Counted from the first letter of the stretch, positions 43,217-52,837 are shown. The stretch is DNA of 64,000 nucleotides from Dethiosulfovibrio peptidovorans DSM 11002 (GCF_000172975.1 NZ_ABTR02000001.1:2270501-2334500), one strand, 5' to 3'. Translations and numbers: made by a program. The notes: generated by a model not told the origin, from the sequence alone.

Positions 43217-44356
43217 CCCCATGGAGGTGTTTTTTATCGTAGCGACAGCGTAGCACATCATGCAATGCCCCGACCCTACCGATCCAACGCCCTCTCCAGA
43301 CTTCACCTTAAGATTGACTCTACGCATCCCGTCGTTCCATACGGAATCAAGATTCTTGGTTATCTCGATCACGGTTTCACCGATTCGGGGCAACTGAGCA
43401 TGTAAAACCACGTCAAGCCAGACGATCGACCATCCGCACCTCTCTACCTTGGAGACCACCTCTCTCAGAAGCTCATAGCTGTCAGCGTCCTTATAGGCGT
43501 CATCGCAGGCCGGAAAAACACGTCCTATATCGGGCAAACCCGCCGCTCCAAGGATTGCGTCCGAAATGCCATGACATATAATGTCGGCGTCGGAGTGTCC
43601 GTCCAACCCCATCGGCGAGGGTACCTCTACACCGCCGAGGACAAGAGAACGCCCCGGCACCAACGGATGGACGTCAAAACCTATGCCGGTTCTTACCTCT
43701 CCAGCCGAGTTTCCATCGGCCAAACAGGTGGCCATCTCCCAATCCCCCTCGGTAGTGATCTTAAAATTCATCTCGTTGCCCTCAACAGGGACGATGACAC
43801 CGCCATTGGAAATCCACGGTTCGGCTTCGTCTCTGACCTCCTCCGACGAGAGGGACAACGCCTTTAAAAGCTCCTCCCTGGGAAAACCCTGAGGAGTCTG
43901 GGTTATCCTTACACCGGAACGATCCACGGTCTTCACTACATCGTCGACGGAGACCCTCTTTAAAGCATCCTTTACCGGCAGCAAAGGAATAGCCCCTGTA
44001 TTTTTCGACACAGCGGACATGATCTTCTCACACATGGAGATCTTCGCAAAAGGTCTGGCCCCATCGTGGATCAAAACCTTGTTCGATCGAACCGAGGCGA
44101 TCCCTTTTCTTACGGAAAGAGATCTGGTGCGACCACCCCTTACGATAGACAGTTCCTCTCTCGTCCTCACCGGATACAATTTATCGTCCCAATCCTCCGG
44201 CAAAACGAGAACTATCTCCTCTATCCCCAGATTACAGGCCAGATCGAAGGACCATTCCCACATGGGGCGACCTCCAAGGGATCTGAACTGTTTAGGCGTT
44301 CCGCCAAGACGACTGCCGCTACCGGCAGCCATTATCATGAAAGACCACTCGCTCAC
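43190..44356 (-). CDS. ispDF: Bifunctional IspDF, MEP-pathway cytidylyltransferase and cyclodiphosphate synthase
   Basis: 388-aa fusion of two non-consecutive steps of the non-mevalonate isoprenoid pathway. IspD is residues 1 to about 225 (MAAGSGSRLGGTPKQF, HDGARPF, TQTPQGFPRE). IspF runs from about 230 (GIGFDVHPLVPGRSLVLGG, GLDGHSDADIICHGISDA, DIGRVFPACD) with the metal-binding Asp and His visible. GTG 44356 overlaps the upstream stop (GTGA). IspDF fusions are known in other bacteria, so the fusion itself is not new. Confidence 0.96.
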   Translation of the reverse strand: MSEWSFMIMAAGSGSRLGGTPKQFRSLGGRPMWEWSFDLACNLGIEEIVLVLPEDWDDKLYPVRTREELSIVRGGRTRSLSVRKGIASVRSNKVLIHDGARPFAKISMCEKIMSAVSKNTGAIPLLPVKDALKRVSVDDVVKTVDRSGVRITQTPQGFPREELLKALSLSSEEVRDEAEPWISNGGVIVPVEGNEMNFKITTEGDWEMATCLADGNSAGEVRTGIGFDVHPLVPGRSLVLGGVEVPSPMGLDGHSDADIICHGISDAILGAAGLPDIGRVFPACDDAYKDADSYELLREVVSKVERCGWSIVWLDVVLHAQLPRIGETVIEITKNLDSVWNDGMRRVNLKVKSGEGVGSVGSGHCMMCYAVATIKNTSMGLHKAANPL

Positions 44357-45516
44357 TCGCGAACCTCTCTTCTTATCCTTCCGAAAACCATCCTACCGGC
44401 GGAAGTTTGAAGCATAGACGTCACGACGACCTCTACCCTGCGACCGATGTAGTTCTCTCCGTCCTCCACAACCAACATGGTCCCGTTATCGAGATAGCCT
44501 ACCCCTTGTTGCGGTTCCTTCCCTTCCCTGATGACGTCTACGACTACCGACTCGCCCGGCAGAAGGGAGGGTTTCAGTGAGTTGGCCAGATCGTTTACGT
44601 TGAGAACAACGATATCCCTGATCTGTGCTACTTTGTTCAGGTTATAATCGGTGGTGAGGATCTTTCCGCCTATTTTTTGAGCGAAGACAATCAATCCACT
44701 GTCCACCGAATCGGCATCCAGATCCTTCAAACCGACCTCGGTTATTACGATCTCCAAAAATGAGACCTTCTGCAAGGCCTTGACGACATCAAGACCTCTT
44801 CGACCTCTGGCTCTCTTGTTGGGATCCTTGGAATCCGCTACGGACTGAAGCTCGGTCAATATAAAACGAGGAAGTATGATGGCTCCTTCTAGGAAACCTG
44901 TCTTGGCTATATCCAATATTCGGCCATCGATTATCACGCTCGTATCCAGTATTTTCCCCGGAATAGCCATGGCCATGGCGGAATTGCCTTCCATGTCCTC
45001 TATAACTACATCGTTCCCCTTGCCCTTGAAAGAAGCTATCTTCTGTTTGAGACCTACGAAGGGGGCCAATACCCCCCTGATGTCGTTCTGTCTCTTGACG
45101 AACAGCCTAGCCAAAACGTAACCTATAACTATGTTTAGAAATACCGCTACATAAGGTCCTACGGGAAGACCGGAAAAAGGCATAGCCACCAGGTTCGCCA
45201 GCAGAAGACCGACGAAAAGCCCAGTCGTGGCAGCAGATATATCCTGCCATTTCGTGCTTTGCAGATGTTTCTCGAAAAGAGTCCCTATAAGGCCGAGTAT
45301 GCGAAGAAAAAACGGAGCTATTAAAAAGCCGATTGAACCACATATAAAGACGCAGATACTACTGAGAGCGAATTTACTTAAAAAACGATCGGTCCCAATC
45401 CACTCGGACAGATGTGGAACTATGGCAAAGGCCAGTTGATAACCTGCCATTCCTCCCAGCAAAGCCAACAGAACCCTGCAGATGAATTTCATTATCTTTA
45501 TGAGTCCCTCCGTCAT
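44353..45516 (-). CDS. PIN-TRAM domain membrane protein (YacL family)
   Basis: 387 aa. Four hydrophobic segments in the first 150 residues are followed by a PIN nuclease-like domain (KILDTSVIIDGRILDIAKTG, LQSVADS, RRGLDVVKALQ, DSGLIVFAQKIGGKILTTDYNL) with the usual acidic residues. A C-terminal TRAM domain (VGYLDNGTMLVVEDGENYIG) suggests RNA binding. YacL-type proteins are poorly characterised. It stands directly before ispDF, as in Firmicutes, where yacL precedes ispD. Confidence 0.9.
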   Translation of the reverse strand: MTEGLIKIMKFICRVLLALLGGMAGYQLAFAIVPHLSEWIGTDRFLSKFALSSICVFICGSIGFLIAPFFLRILGLIGTLFEKHLQSTKWQDISAATTGLFVGLLLANLVAMPFSGLPVGPYVAVFLNIVIGYVLARLFVKRQNDIRGVLAPFVGLKQKIASFKGKGNDVVIEDMEGNSAMAMAIPGKILDTSVIIDGRILDIAKTGFLEGAIILPRFILTELQSVADSKDPNKRARGRRGLDVVKALQKVSFLEIVITEVGLKDLDADSVDSGLIVFAQKIGGKILTTDYNLNKVAQIRDIVVLNVNDLANSLKPSLLPGESVVVDVIREGKEPQQGVGYLDNGTMLVVEDGENYIGRRVEVVVTSMLQTSAGRMVFGRIRREVRE

Positions 45517-45560
45517 AAAATCACCCCTTCCTGAATATCATACCTAATTATTCATTAAGA

Positions 45561-46172
45561 TCAATCTTCTCCCGATACGAAAATCCTGGTCTCCATGGCG
45601 GCATGGAGGGTCACCCTATCGGCAAATTCTATGCTTCCTCCAACCGGAAGTCCATAAGAGAGTCTGCTTTTTTTGAGATCCGACATACCCTTCAGGGCAG
45701 ACAGGACAGCGTGATAGGTCATGTCCCCCTCCACCCGGGGATTTGTGGCTACTATAACCTCGGAGACTCTCCCCCTCTCGATCATGTTTATCAACCCATC
45801 GAGGCTCCCTTCCGGGAGATCCTCTCCGTCCAAGGGAGAGACGGTGCCTCCGAGAACGTAGTAAAGTCCATCGTATACCCCGGCCTGCTCGATGCTGAGA
45901 AGATCCTCTATCCCTTCCACGACACATAGAGTAGAACGATCTCTTAAGGGATCGGAGCATATATTACAGGGCTGTCTATCCGTTAAATTACCGCAGATCT
46001 CGCATACCGATAGATTTTTTTTCAAGGAGAGAAAAGCGTCGGCCAACTCTATGGAATACCCCTCCGGAGCCTGAAAAACGAAGAACGCCATCCTTCTGGC
46101 GCTCTTCTCTCCGACTCCGGGAAGCCTCTTTAAAAGACCTATCAGCCGTTCAAAAGGTCCAGGGAGAGCCAT
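45561..46172 (-). CDS. recR: Recombination mediator RecR
   Basis: 203-aa protein that works with RecF and RecO to load RecA at gaps. An HhH segment (LKRLPGVGEKSARRMAFF), a C4 zinc motif (CEICGNLTDRQPCNIC) and a Toprim domain starting CVVEGIEDLLSIEQAG are visible in order. The start ATG shares one base with the ybaB stop (TAATG). The ybaB-recR pair is a widely conserved arrangement. Confidence 0.96.
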   Translation of the reverse strand: MALPGPFERLIGLLKRLPGVGEKSARRMAFFVFQAPEGYSIELADAFLSLKKNLSVCEICGNLTDRQPCNICSDPLRDRSTLCVVEGIEDLLSIEQAGVYDGLYYVLGGTVSPLDGEDLPEGSLDGLINMIERGRVSEVIVATNPRVEGDMTYHAVLSALKGMSDLKKSRLSYGLPVGGSIEFADRVTLHAAMETRIFVSGED

Positions 46173-46489
46173 TAGAGTCCTAGCCCTCCTAGGGCACCTC
46201 CCAGACCACCGGTTATCTGCCCCATCTTTTTCTGAGCCAATTCCTGTCCCTTTCTGGCCGCATCGTTAACCGCCGCCAGCACCAGGTCCTCCAGCATCTC
46301 GATATCCTCGGGATTCACCACCTCGGGAGCTATCTTAAGAGAAAGAATTTCGCCGTGACCATTAGCGGTAGCGGTGACCATTCCTCCACCGGAGTTTCCC
46401 TCGACGCGATCATCTGCCAAGGAGGCCTGGACCCTCTCCATTTGGGCCTGCATCTTCTGAGCTTGTTTCATGATATTGTTCATCTTCAT
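46172..46489 (-). CDS. YbaB/EbfC nucleoid-associated protein
   Basis: 105-aa dimeric DNA-binding protein. [19 protein letters not shown] and the segment [25 protein letters not shown] (here [19 protein letters not shown]) are family marks. The C-terminal Gly/Leu-rich tail is usual. Overlaps recR by one base and follows rlmH after 17. Confidence 0.94.
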   Translation of the reverse strand: MKMNNIMKQAQKMQAQMERVQASLADDRVEGNSGGGMVTATANGHGEILSLKIAPEVVNPEDIEMLEDLVLAAVNDAARKGQELAQKKMGQITGGLGGALGGLGL

Positions 46490-46506
46490 GTAAATCCCTC
46501 CACAGA

Positions 46507-46971
46507 TTAATCGTGATGATACGATGTGTTCCTAGATATCATTAAAGCTCTATATATCTGTTCAGAAAAAAACAACAAACACATCTCATGGGTCAAGGTC
46601 ATCGGAGATAATGATAACATCTCATCGCTTCTTTTACGAACATCCTCACCGAAACCGAAAGGACCTCCTATGATGAAGACCAGTCGTCCCTGAGCCGATT
46701 TCAACCTGGAAAACAAATAGGACGAAAAGGTCCGACTGGTCATGGTCGAACCCCTCTCGTCCAAAAGAACCACGTGATCTCGAGACGTAAGATACCTGAG
46801 AATGGCCTTGCTCTCTCTCTCAGTAGATTTTTCAGGAGAAAGACCTTTGCTATCCTGAATGTAATCCAAGGATATCGGCAGATTAGGAGTAGTTCTCTTT
46901 ATATAGGAATCAATCCCCTTGAGTATAGATTTATCCTTGGGTTTGCCTACTGCTAAAACAGATAGCTTCAT
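46507..46971 (-). CDS. rlmH: 23S rRNA (pseudouridine1915-N3)-methyltransferase RlmH
   Basis: 154-aa SPOUT methyltransferase that methylates pseudouridine 1915 in assembled ribosomes. [13 protein letters not shown] opens the protein. The SAM knot is [13 protein letters not shown], and the tail [18 protein letters not shown] matches the catalytic C-terminus. ATG 46971 overlaps the V-ATPase subunit D stop (ATGA); the longer open frame up to 47172 lies inside that gene. An RluD-like gene, whose product type makes the Psi1915 substrate, lies at 27091-28113. Confidence 0.95.
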   Translation of the reverse strand: MKLSVLAVGKPKDKSILKGIDSYIKRTTPNLPISLDYIQDSKGLSPEKSTERESKAILRYLTSRDHVVLLDERGSTMTSRTFSSYLFSRLKSAQGRLVFIIGGPFGFGEDVRKRSDEMLSLSPMTLTHEMCLLFFSEQIYRALMISRNTSYHHD

Positions 46972-47594
46972 CTGCGCTTCTTCTTTCCGGTTAGTTTTTT
47001 TATGGTGTATCTTTCCTGTCTCTCTCTCTCTGACAACACCTCTAGAATCTTCTTCTTCTCTTCCGAGAGAGACGGCAAAAGCGAGTGTTCCAACGTATTT
47101 ATCTTCAAGTTGGTCTTTCTCAGCTCCCTCTCGAAGGCCTGTATCTTGCTTCTCAACGTTATATAGCGCCACAACATCGATTCGGCCTGCTCCAGCAGGA
47201 ACAGAAGTTCCTCTATGTACAACGACGATAAAGCCGGATCCATGTCCAATCTAAACCGATGCTCGATTTCCGAGGGCTCGGATTCGAACCTGGTATATCG
47301 ACAACCCATAAGCGACTCTCTGAAGAGCCTCAGGCTTAGCAGTGGGTGCTGAAGCCTGAGAAGGTCTATGGTGTGAGAACCTTCATAGACCCTGATCAAA
47401 CCGTATACTGCCGCTATACTGCTGCACAGTTTTCTATATTGGTCCTGAAGCTCGTAGAAAAGCTTCTTTTCTCCTTCCATAGCGCGGATAAAGGCATCTC
47501 TCTTTTTCTCCAGAAGCCCTTTTCCAAAGGCTATATCCTTTATCCTGCTCGATACCTCTAGAAGTCGGTCTCTTGTGGCGGAGGACTGGCTCAT
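46968..47594 (-). CDS. atpD: V/A-type ATPase subunit D (central stalk)
   Basis: 208-aa, almost all helical. Subunit D forms the rotor coiled coil running through the A3B3 head. The N-terminal ATRDRLLEVSSRIKDIAFG and GKGLLEKKRDAFI helix pair, and the C-terminal helix KINTLEHSLLPSLSEEKKKI, match the family; the end is strongly basic ([10 protein letters not shown]). Two bases separate it from subunit B. Confidence 0.92.
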   Translation of the reverse strand: MSQSSATRDRLLEVSSRIKDIAFGKGLLEKKRDAFIRAMEGEKKLFYELQDQYRKLCSSIAAVYGLIRVYEGSHTIDLLRLQHPLLSLRLFRESLMGCRYTRFESEPSEIEHRFRLDMDPALSSLYIEELLFLLEQAESMLWRYITLRSKIQAFERELRKTNLKINTLEHSLLPSLSEEKKKILEVLSERERQERYTIKKLTGKKKRR

Positions 47595-47595
47595 C

Positions 47596-48963
47596 CTAAC
47601 GCTCCCTCCGAGAGACCAAGTTCTGGGGCAGTTTAAAAAGCTCCTGATCCGGAAGGGCCCGAAGGGCTCTCCAAGCCTCCTCTAAGGAATCCTCCAGGTT
47701 ACGATCTCCGCCTCTTTGGTCGATAAAATTCTCCTCGAAGGACCTGCCGAAGGCTATGTATCTGTGTTCTATCTCGGTCAGACCGTCGTCTCCGACTATG
47801 AGTCTAAGCTTGACGAGCTCCCTGGCCTTGGCATAGGCAGAGTAAAGTTGATCTGCCATAGCCCTGTGATAATCCACCGTCTGATCCTTGCCTATACCCT
47901 TATTCATAAGACGGCTGAGACTGGGTAAAACGTCTATAGGAGGAAAGATACCCTTATCGTGAAGGTCCCTTCCCAGAACTATCTGCCCCTCTGTTATGTA
48001 CCCCGACAGATCGATAACAGGATGGGTCATGTCGTCGTCCGGCATGGTTATTATCGGTATCTGGGTTATGCTTCCATCGGAACCGTCTATAGAACCAGCT
48101 CTTTCGTACAGATCTGCTAGATCGGAGTACATATATCCGGGATAGCCTCTCCTGCCCGGGACCTCCTCGCGAGCGGCGCTTATCTCCCTCAAAGCGTTGC
48201 AGTAATGGAGCATATCGGTCATTACTACCAACACATCGTAGCCCTTTTGGAAGGCGAAATACTCGGCCACGGTGAGAGCCATCCTGGGAGTCAGAAGCCT
48301 TTCCGCCGCGGAATCGCTGGCCAGGTTTAAAAAAAAGACCCCCTTCTCTATCGCTCCGGTCCTCTTGAAGCTTTCGATGAAATACTGAGACTCCCTTTTC
48401 GTTATCCCCATGGCGGCGAAGACCACCAGAAACTGGCTGCTCTCCCTCACCTTGGCCTGACGGACTATCTGAGTGGTTACCTCGTTTGCCGGAAGTCCCG
48501 ACCCAGCGAAGATGGGCAGTTTTTGCCCTTTGACCAAGGTATTCATCACGTCTATCGTCGATATTCCCGTTTGAATAAACGATCTCGGGCTACGTCTTCT
48601 GGCTGGATTTATGGGAAGTCCGGAAACCGGTATTCGATCCTCGCAGAAAAGTATCTCTTCGCCCCGTTCGTCTAGACCTCTGCCGTTCAGAATCTTCCCT
48701 ATGAGGTTCATCCCGACCGGAACCTTGACGACGTCCCTGTCCATCCACACCGTAGTATCTCCGGTGGAAAGCCCCATGGCTCCGTCGAAAAGCTGTATGA
48801 CACAGAGATCTCCCTCTATTTGAAGTATCTGGCCTTTCCTGGTCCGTTTTCCGTTTTCCACGGTCACGAGTTCACCATAGCCCCCTTTCTTCACTCCTCT
48901 GACGAAAAGTAAGGGGCCCGCTATACCCGCTATATTTCTGTAACCTTCTCTATAGAGTTTCAT
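47596..48963 (-). CDS. atpB: V/A-type ATPase subunit B
   Basis: 455-aa non-catalytic nucleotide-binding subunit of the A3B3 head. YRNIAGIAGPLLFVRGVKKG, RKGQILQIEGDLCVIQLFDG, LPIFAGSGLPANEVTTQIVRQA in place of a P-loop, and LADLYERAGSIDGSDGSITQ are seen, as is typical. It overlaps the end of subunit A by 14 bases. Confidence 0.95.
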   Translation of the reverse strand: MKLYREGYRNIAGIAGPLLFVRGVKKGGYGELVTVENGKRTRKGQILQIEGDLCVIQLFDGAMGLSTGDTTVWMDRDVVKVPVGMNLIGKILNGRGLDERGEEILFCEDRIPVSGLPINPARRRSPRSFIQTGISTIDVMNTLVKGQKLPIFAGSGLPANEVTTQIVRQAKVRESSQFLVVFAAMGITKRESQYFIESFKRTGAIEKGVFFLNLASDSAAERLLTPRMALTVAEYFAFQKGYDVLVVMTDMLHYCNALREISAAREEVPGRRGYPGYMYSDLADLYERAGSIDGSDGSITQIPIITMPDDDMTHPVIDLSGYITEGQIVLGRDLHDKGIFPPIDVLPSLSRLMNKGIGKDQTVDYHRAMADQLYSAYAKARELVKLRLIVGDDGLTEIEHRYIAFGRSFEENFIDQRGGDRNLEDSLEEAWRALRALPDQELFKLPQNLVSRRER

Positions 48964-50719
48964 CTTCTACCTCCACGACGGAAGCCTTGAGCTTTTCCTC
49001 CAACTTGGAGATCCAGGACGAAAAGTTACGGTCCATCGATACCTCATCCTGTCCTCGAAGGTCGAGAAGGTCCCTGACCATAGGGAAATCAGATATAGCC
49101 TCGAGTCTGGCTCCCGATGACAGGGCACCAACCACCATATCGTCCAATCTCTTCAGATTGGACAAAAGGAAAAACTGCTTTTTCAAAGATGAGCTGGCAT
49201 CGACATCGTCAAACGCATTTTGTTGGAGGTAGACCGATTTCAATATGTCCACGAACGACAGAATCCATTTATCCTTATCGGAAAGTCCATCTCTGCCGAC
49301 CAACTGGACCAGATTTCTGAGCTCTCTTTCCAGGGCGAGACGCCCTCTAAGAAAGGCTTTTAGCTCGTACCACAGATCGGAAACCTCTTCTCGATAGAAC
49401 CGCTCCATCTCCTGTTCGTAAAGACTGTAGCTTTGATTCCATTGAATGGAGGGGAAATGCCTCTGCTGAGCCAGAGCCTTATCCAAGGCCCAGAAGACCC
49501 CTGAGAGCCTCAAACTGGCCTGGGTGACCGGTTCGGAGAAGTCTCCGCCTGCGGGAGAGACAGCGTTGATAACCGTTATGGACCCCTCTCTCTCCGGAGA
49601 TCCCAGAAGCACCGATCGACCGGACCTCTCGTAATATTCGGCCAGCCGGGTTCCCAGATAGGCGGGATATCCTTCCTCTCCGGGCATCTCCTCCAGTCGA
49701 CCTCCGATCTCCCTGAGGGCCTCGGCCCAACGCGAGGTGGAATCGGCCATTATAGCCACGTTCAACCCCATATCCCTGTAGTACTCGGCCATGGTTATGC
49801 CGAGATAGACGCTGGCCTCCCTGGCCGCAACTGGCATATTGGAGGTATTGGCGATCAAGATCATCCTGTCCATCAGGGGAGCGTCCCTATAGGGGTCCTT
49901 TAGCTCCGGAAATTCCTCAAGGACCTCCGTCATCTCATTGCCTCTCTCGCCGCATCCTATGTATATTATTACGTCGGCGTTGCACCACTTTGCTATCGAC
50001 TGCTGGGTAACCGTCTTTCCCGTGCCGAATCCACCGGGCAAGACAGCGGCTCCGCCTAGAGCGAGGGGGAACAGGGTGTCCAAAACCCTTTGACCGGTTA
50101 TCAGTGGCCTATCCAGGTTCAGACGCTTCCCTACCGGACGAGATCTCCTCACATCCCATCTCTGGGACATGGATATATCTCCTCCGTCACAGGTCGCCAG
50201 GACGGTATCTACGGTATAGTCGCCCTCCTCTAAGATCGAGAGTATCTTGGAAGATCGAAAATCGGGGGGAGCCATTATGTGGTGTTCTACGGCCTCGCAT
50301 TCCTCCACCGTCCCGACGACATCCCCCGATTCCACCCGATCTCCGACCTTGAGGAGGGGGATAAAATGCCAGAGCTTCGACCTGTCGACCGTAGGAATAG
50401 ATCTTCCTCTCTCCAAAAAGGGGCCTTCTTTACCCAGCACCTTCAGGGGACGTCCGATACCGTCGAAGACCGAACCCAGAAGTCCGGGAGCCAGCTCTAC
50501 CGAAAGAAGATTGCCAGAGAAGAAAAGAGGATCGCCCACCGCGATCCCGTCGGCATTTTCATAGACCTGAATGTCAACCGTGCCCTTTTGTATCCTAACA
50601 ACCTCTCCCAATAGACGTTGACGACCGACATGAACGACCTCGTACATCGATACAGGAAAATCGACGCCAGCCCTTATGACCGGTCCTGCGATACCCCATA
50701 TAGTGGATTCTCTTCTCAT
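48950..50719 (-). CDS. atpA: V/A-type ATPase catalytic subunit A
   Basis: 589-aa catalytic subunit. The Walker A loop is LPGGFGTGKTVTQQSIAKWC at about residue 230, followed by YIGCGERGNEMTEVL with the catalytic Glu, and DSTSRWAEALREIGGRLEEM. The non-homologous region with RPVGKRL is present. ATG 50719 overlaps the subunit F stop (ATGA); the open frame to 50761 is inside atpF. An A/V-type head in a bacterium usually works as a Na+- or H+-driven synthase or pump; the direction cannot be told. Confidence 0.96.
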   Translation of the reverse strand: MRRESTIWGIAGPVIRAGVDFPVSMYEVVHVGRQRLLGEVVRIQKGTVDIQVYENADGIAVGDPLFFSGNLLSVELAPGLLGSVFDGIGRPLKVLGKEGPFLERGRSIPTVDRSKLWHFIPLLKVGDRVESGDVVGTVEECEAVEHHIMAPPDFRSSKILSILEEGDYTVDTVLATCDGGDISMSQRWDVRRSRPVGKRLNLDRPLITGQRVLDTLFPLALGGAAVLPGGFGTGKTVTQQSIAKWCNADVIIYIGCGERGNEMTEVLEEFPELKDPYRDAPLMDRMILIANTSNMPVAAREASVYLGITMAEYYRDMGLNVAIMADSTSRWAEALREIGGRLEEMPGEEGYPAYLGTRLAEYYERSGRSVLLGSPEREGSITVINAVSPAGGDFSEPVTQASLRLSGVFWALDKALAQQRHFPSIQWNQSYSLYEQEMERFYREEVSDLWYELKAFLRGRLALERELRNLVQLVGRDGLSDKDKWILSFVDILKSVYLQQNAFDDVDASSSLKKQFFLLSNLKRLDDMVVGALSSGARLEAISDFPMVRDLLDLRGQDEVSMDRNFSSWISKLEEKLKASVVEVEDETL

Positions 50720-50988
50720 TCCATGTGCTCCTCTATATTCAACGTAGGTAAGGTGACCCAAAGGGGTTTTTCCATCCGCTCCAGTCTCGTCTTAAGGGCA
50801 ACGGGAACTCTGTCGAACCAGCTTTCCTCGACGACGATACAGACCACGTCGTCTCTGTCCAACATCCTTGACAGACAGTCTCTTAGCATCTCCGGGGTCT
50901 CACATGATACCGGCTCCAACCCTAAAAGACTCCATAGGTCTATGAAGAGCCTGCGTCCCAACACTACAGTTCGCTGCGGATCCTCCAT
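50716..50988 (-). CDS. atpF: V/A-type ATPase subunit F
   Basis: 90-aa Rossmann-like stalk subunit that binds subunit D. Low conservation, but GLEPVSCETPEMLRDCLSRM, DDVVCIVVEESWFDRVP and the position between C and A support it. Slightly shorter than the usual 100-105. Confidence 0.85.
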   Translation of the reverse strand: MEDPQRTVVLGRRLFIDLWSLLGLEPVSCETPEMLRDCLSRMLDRDDVVCIVVEESWFDRVPVALKTRLERMEKPLWVTLPTLNIEEHME

Positions 50989-51001
50989 CGGCAGACCTCC
51001 T

Positions 51002-52042
51002 CTAAATTTTCCACAGGAGGGTACGAATCCTCTCCGGCGAAAGCTCTGCGGCCAACCCCACGGCCAACAGTTCCATGTTTCGCCACTCCACTATCTGGCG
51101 AGCCATATAAGCCATGGCAACTCCGATACCCATAAAACTCTTTCTTCTCTGGGATATCTGCCACCTGAAGAATTTATCCTGTAAGATTCGCCCGACCTCG
51201 GAATGTCTGTCTTCCTCCGATATAAAAACCTCCATCCACTGGGTGTTCCGCAACAGAGATTTTATAGTTTTGCTTTCCTCGAGACGATTCACGGACAACA
51301 AAGCTCCGCCGTCGAGATACTCTACAGGGAAGGCGGAATCTCCGCTGTTTCTCCTGAACCATATGAGAAGATTCCAAAGATCCACCGTCCGACCAAGGTA
51401 ATCCTTGACCAGAGTGTAATTGTCGTTTTTCCTTTTGAGGGATCCGTAGCATATCGAGAGCAAGCCCTTTAGATAAATTCTCTCCGCTATAGCCAGATTT
51501 TCAGACGATTGAAGCACATCCAATGCCTCGGATAAGGCGAAGGCCGCAGGAGATCCTAGACGGTAACACAGCTCGATAGCCTCCGCTACGTGGTTCCCCT
51601 CTCTCCATATCTCGTCGAAAAAATCTCCGCCAAGAAACCCATAATCGTGCCATTTAGGAACTATAACAGGAGCTCTATCGCTGTGATACTTTCTTATCAG
51701 AGCCCTGCCGTTATATATATCGGCCCTTATGGATATGATCGGCATCAAGATCTTCCCCTCTTCGGGGGACCAGTTTTTCATTTTACGAAATTTCTCCGCC
51801 GATCCTGCCGCCATAGACCTCTTTATGCGCTCTAAAACCGACGTCTCCGAGGTGGCTAACTCCTTACGATAGTGGGATGAATAAGGGCTCGAAAGGAAGA
51901 TCTGTTCCAACTCTTCCAAATTTTTGTCCGCCATACCGTAAAAAAAGGAATAAGGGTAGAAATACCCCCATTCTCCTCCGAGCCTCGCGTTAAGATAGCC
52001 GTAGTCGTCCCCGAACGTCAGGGTGTCTTTCCATGACCTCAT
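51002..52042 (-). CDS. atpC: V/A-type ATPase subunit C (d-type socket)
   Basis: 346-aa helical subunit joining the rotor to the membrane ring. DDYGYLNARLGG at the N-terminus and the three-lobed helical pattern with FFDEIWREGNHVAEAIELCY and the C-terminal EWRNMELLAVGLAAELSPERI (family: N-x-R-x-I/L) fit. The start is inferred as ATG 52042, which gives a 53-base overlap with subunit E; the open frame reaches 52114. Confidence 0.88.
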   Translation of the reverse strand: MRSWKDTLTFGDDYGYLNARLGGEWGYFYPYSFFYGMADKNLEELEQIFLSSPYSSHYRKELATSETSVLERIKRSMAAGSAEKFRKMKNWSPEEGKILMPIISIRADIYNGRALIRKYHSDRAPVIVPKWHDYGFLGGDFFDEIWREGNHVAEAIELCYRLGSPAAFALSEALDVLQSSENLAIAERIYLKGLLSICYGSLKRKNDNYTLVKDYLGRTVDLWNLLIWFRRNSGDSAFPVEYLDGGALLSVNRLEESKTIKSLLRNTQWMEVFISEEDRHSEVGRILQDKFFRWQISQRRKSFMGIGVAMAYMARQIVEWRNMELLAVGLAAELSPERIRTLLWKI

Positions 52043-52619
52043 CAAACCGGACAGCCAGCTCTCCGATCGCCCTTTGGAAGACCTTATCGAGCCTGGATCT
52101 GAAGGTATTGTCAACTACGGCCCCTCCTTCTCTGTCGACTGCTACACAGCCTCCCCAACCATCTTCGTCGAGAGGCAACGGAGCGCGACCGTCGCGGGAA
52201 AGGCAATCCACTAAAGAGGGGGATACCGAGAAAGATGCATCCTCTCCCAAAACGGACAAAGCCTCATCGGTTAAAGCTTCCACCGAGGCTCGATAGTCAC
52301 TCTCGGATATCGTCAATGAATCCAGTCGTTTTTCAAGAGCTATTCTCACCTTCTTTGCAAGCTCTCTTTGGATATCCTCGACGGCTCTCTGCATCTCTCC
52401 CCTTAGTTTCAGCCTGGATTCTCGCCTCATGCTCTCGATCTTCCTTCGCTGCTTCTCCCTCATATCCTTCATCAGGGATTCGACCTCTCGCCTGCGAAGA
52501 GCTATCATATCGGCGATGCGATCCTCTATCTCCGATCTCTTTCTTTCCAGGCGTTCCTCCCCTTCCTTACGGATAGAAGAGAGAAAATCCTCCAGATCGG
52601 ATCTATCAGAGACGGCCAT
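51990..52619 (-). CDS. atpE: V/A-type ATPase subunit E (peripheral stalk)
   Basis: 209 aa. A long charged coiled coil (residues about 10-110, rich in RRREVESLMKDMREKQRRK) is followed by a compact C-terminal domain (GWGGCVAVDREGGAVVDNTF, the family GG..v...dG...vdNT pattern). It pairs with subunit H (G) to form the stator. ATG 52619 shares one base with the subunit K stop; a GTG codon precedes it. Confidence 0.9.
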   Translation of the reverse strand: MAVSDRSDLEDFLSSIRKEGEERLERKRSEIEDRIADMIALRRREVESLMKDMREKQRRKIESMRRESRLKLRGEMQRAVEDIQRELAKKVRIALEKRLDSLTISESDYRASVEALTDEALSVLGEDASFSVSPSLVDCLSRDGRAPLPLDEDGWGGCVAVDREGGAVVDNTFRSRLDKVFQRAIGELAVRFDEVMERHPDVRGRLRLS

Positions 52620-52837
52620 CACGCAAACTGAATAATTAGCATTATGGCCACGACGAATCCCAATATAACCATCGTCTCGGGAATCGCCTCCAAAATTATC
52701 ATCGTTCCCGCGGTCTCCGGCTTTTCCGCTATAGTGCTGGCAGCGGCACTTCCTATTTTAGCCTGAGCTATCGCGGTAGCAAACGCAGGCAGGCCAACCG
52801 CCAGAGCAGCAGCCAGGGCTATCATCGCTTTTTCCAA
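52619..52837 (-). CDS. atpK: V/A-type ATPase rotor-ring subunit K (c-type proteolipid)
   Basis: 72-aa hairpin of two membrane helices. Helix 1 is about residues 5-35 (GLPAFATAIAQAKIGSAAA, with a Gln in mid-membrane). Helix 2 is about 45-70, with the ion-carrying Glu in AIPETMVILGFVVA. A two-helix K subunit is typical of bacterial V/A-ATPases. Gln in helix 1 and ET in helix 2 are compatible with Na+ binding, but the Tyr found in classic Na+ rings is Leu here, so ion choice is open. Confidence 0.93.
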   Translation of the reverse strand: MEKAMIALAAALAVGLPAFATAIAQAKIGSAAASTIAEKPETAGTMIILEAIPETMVILGFVVAIMLIIQFA

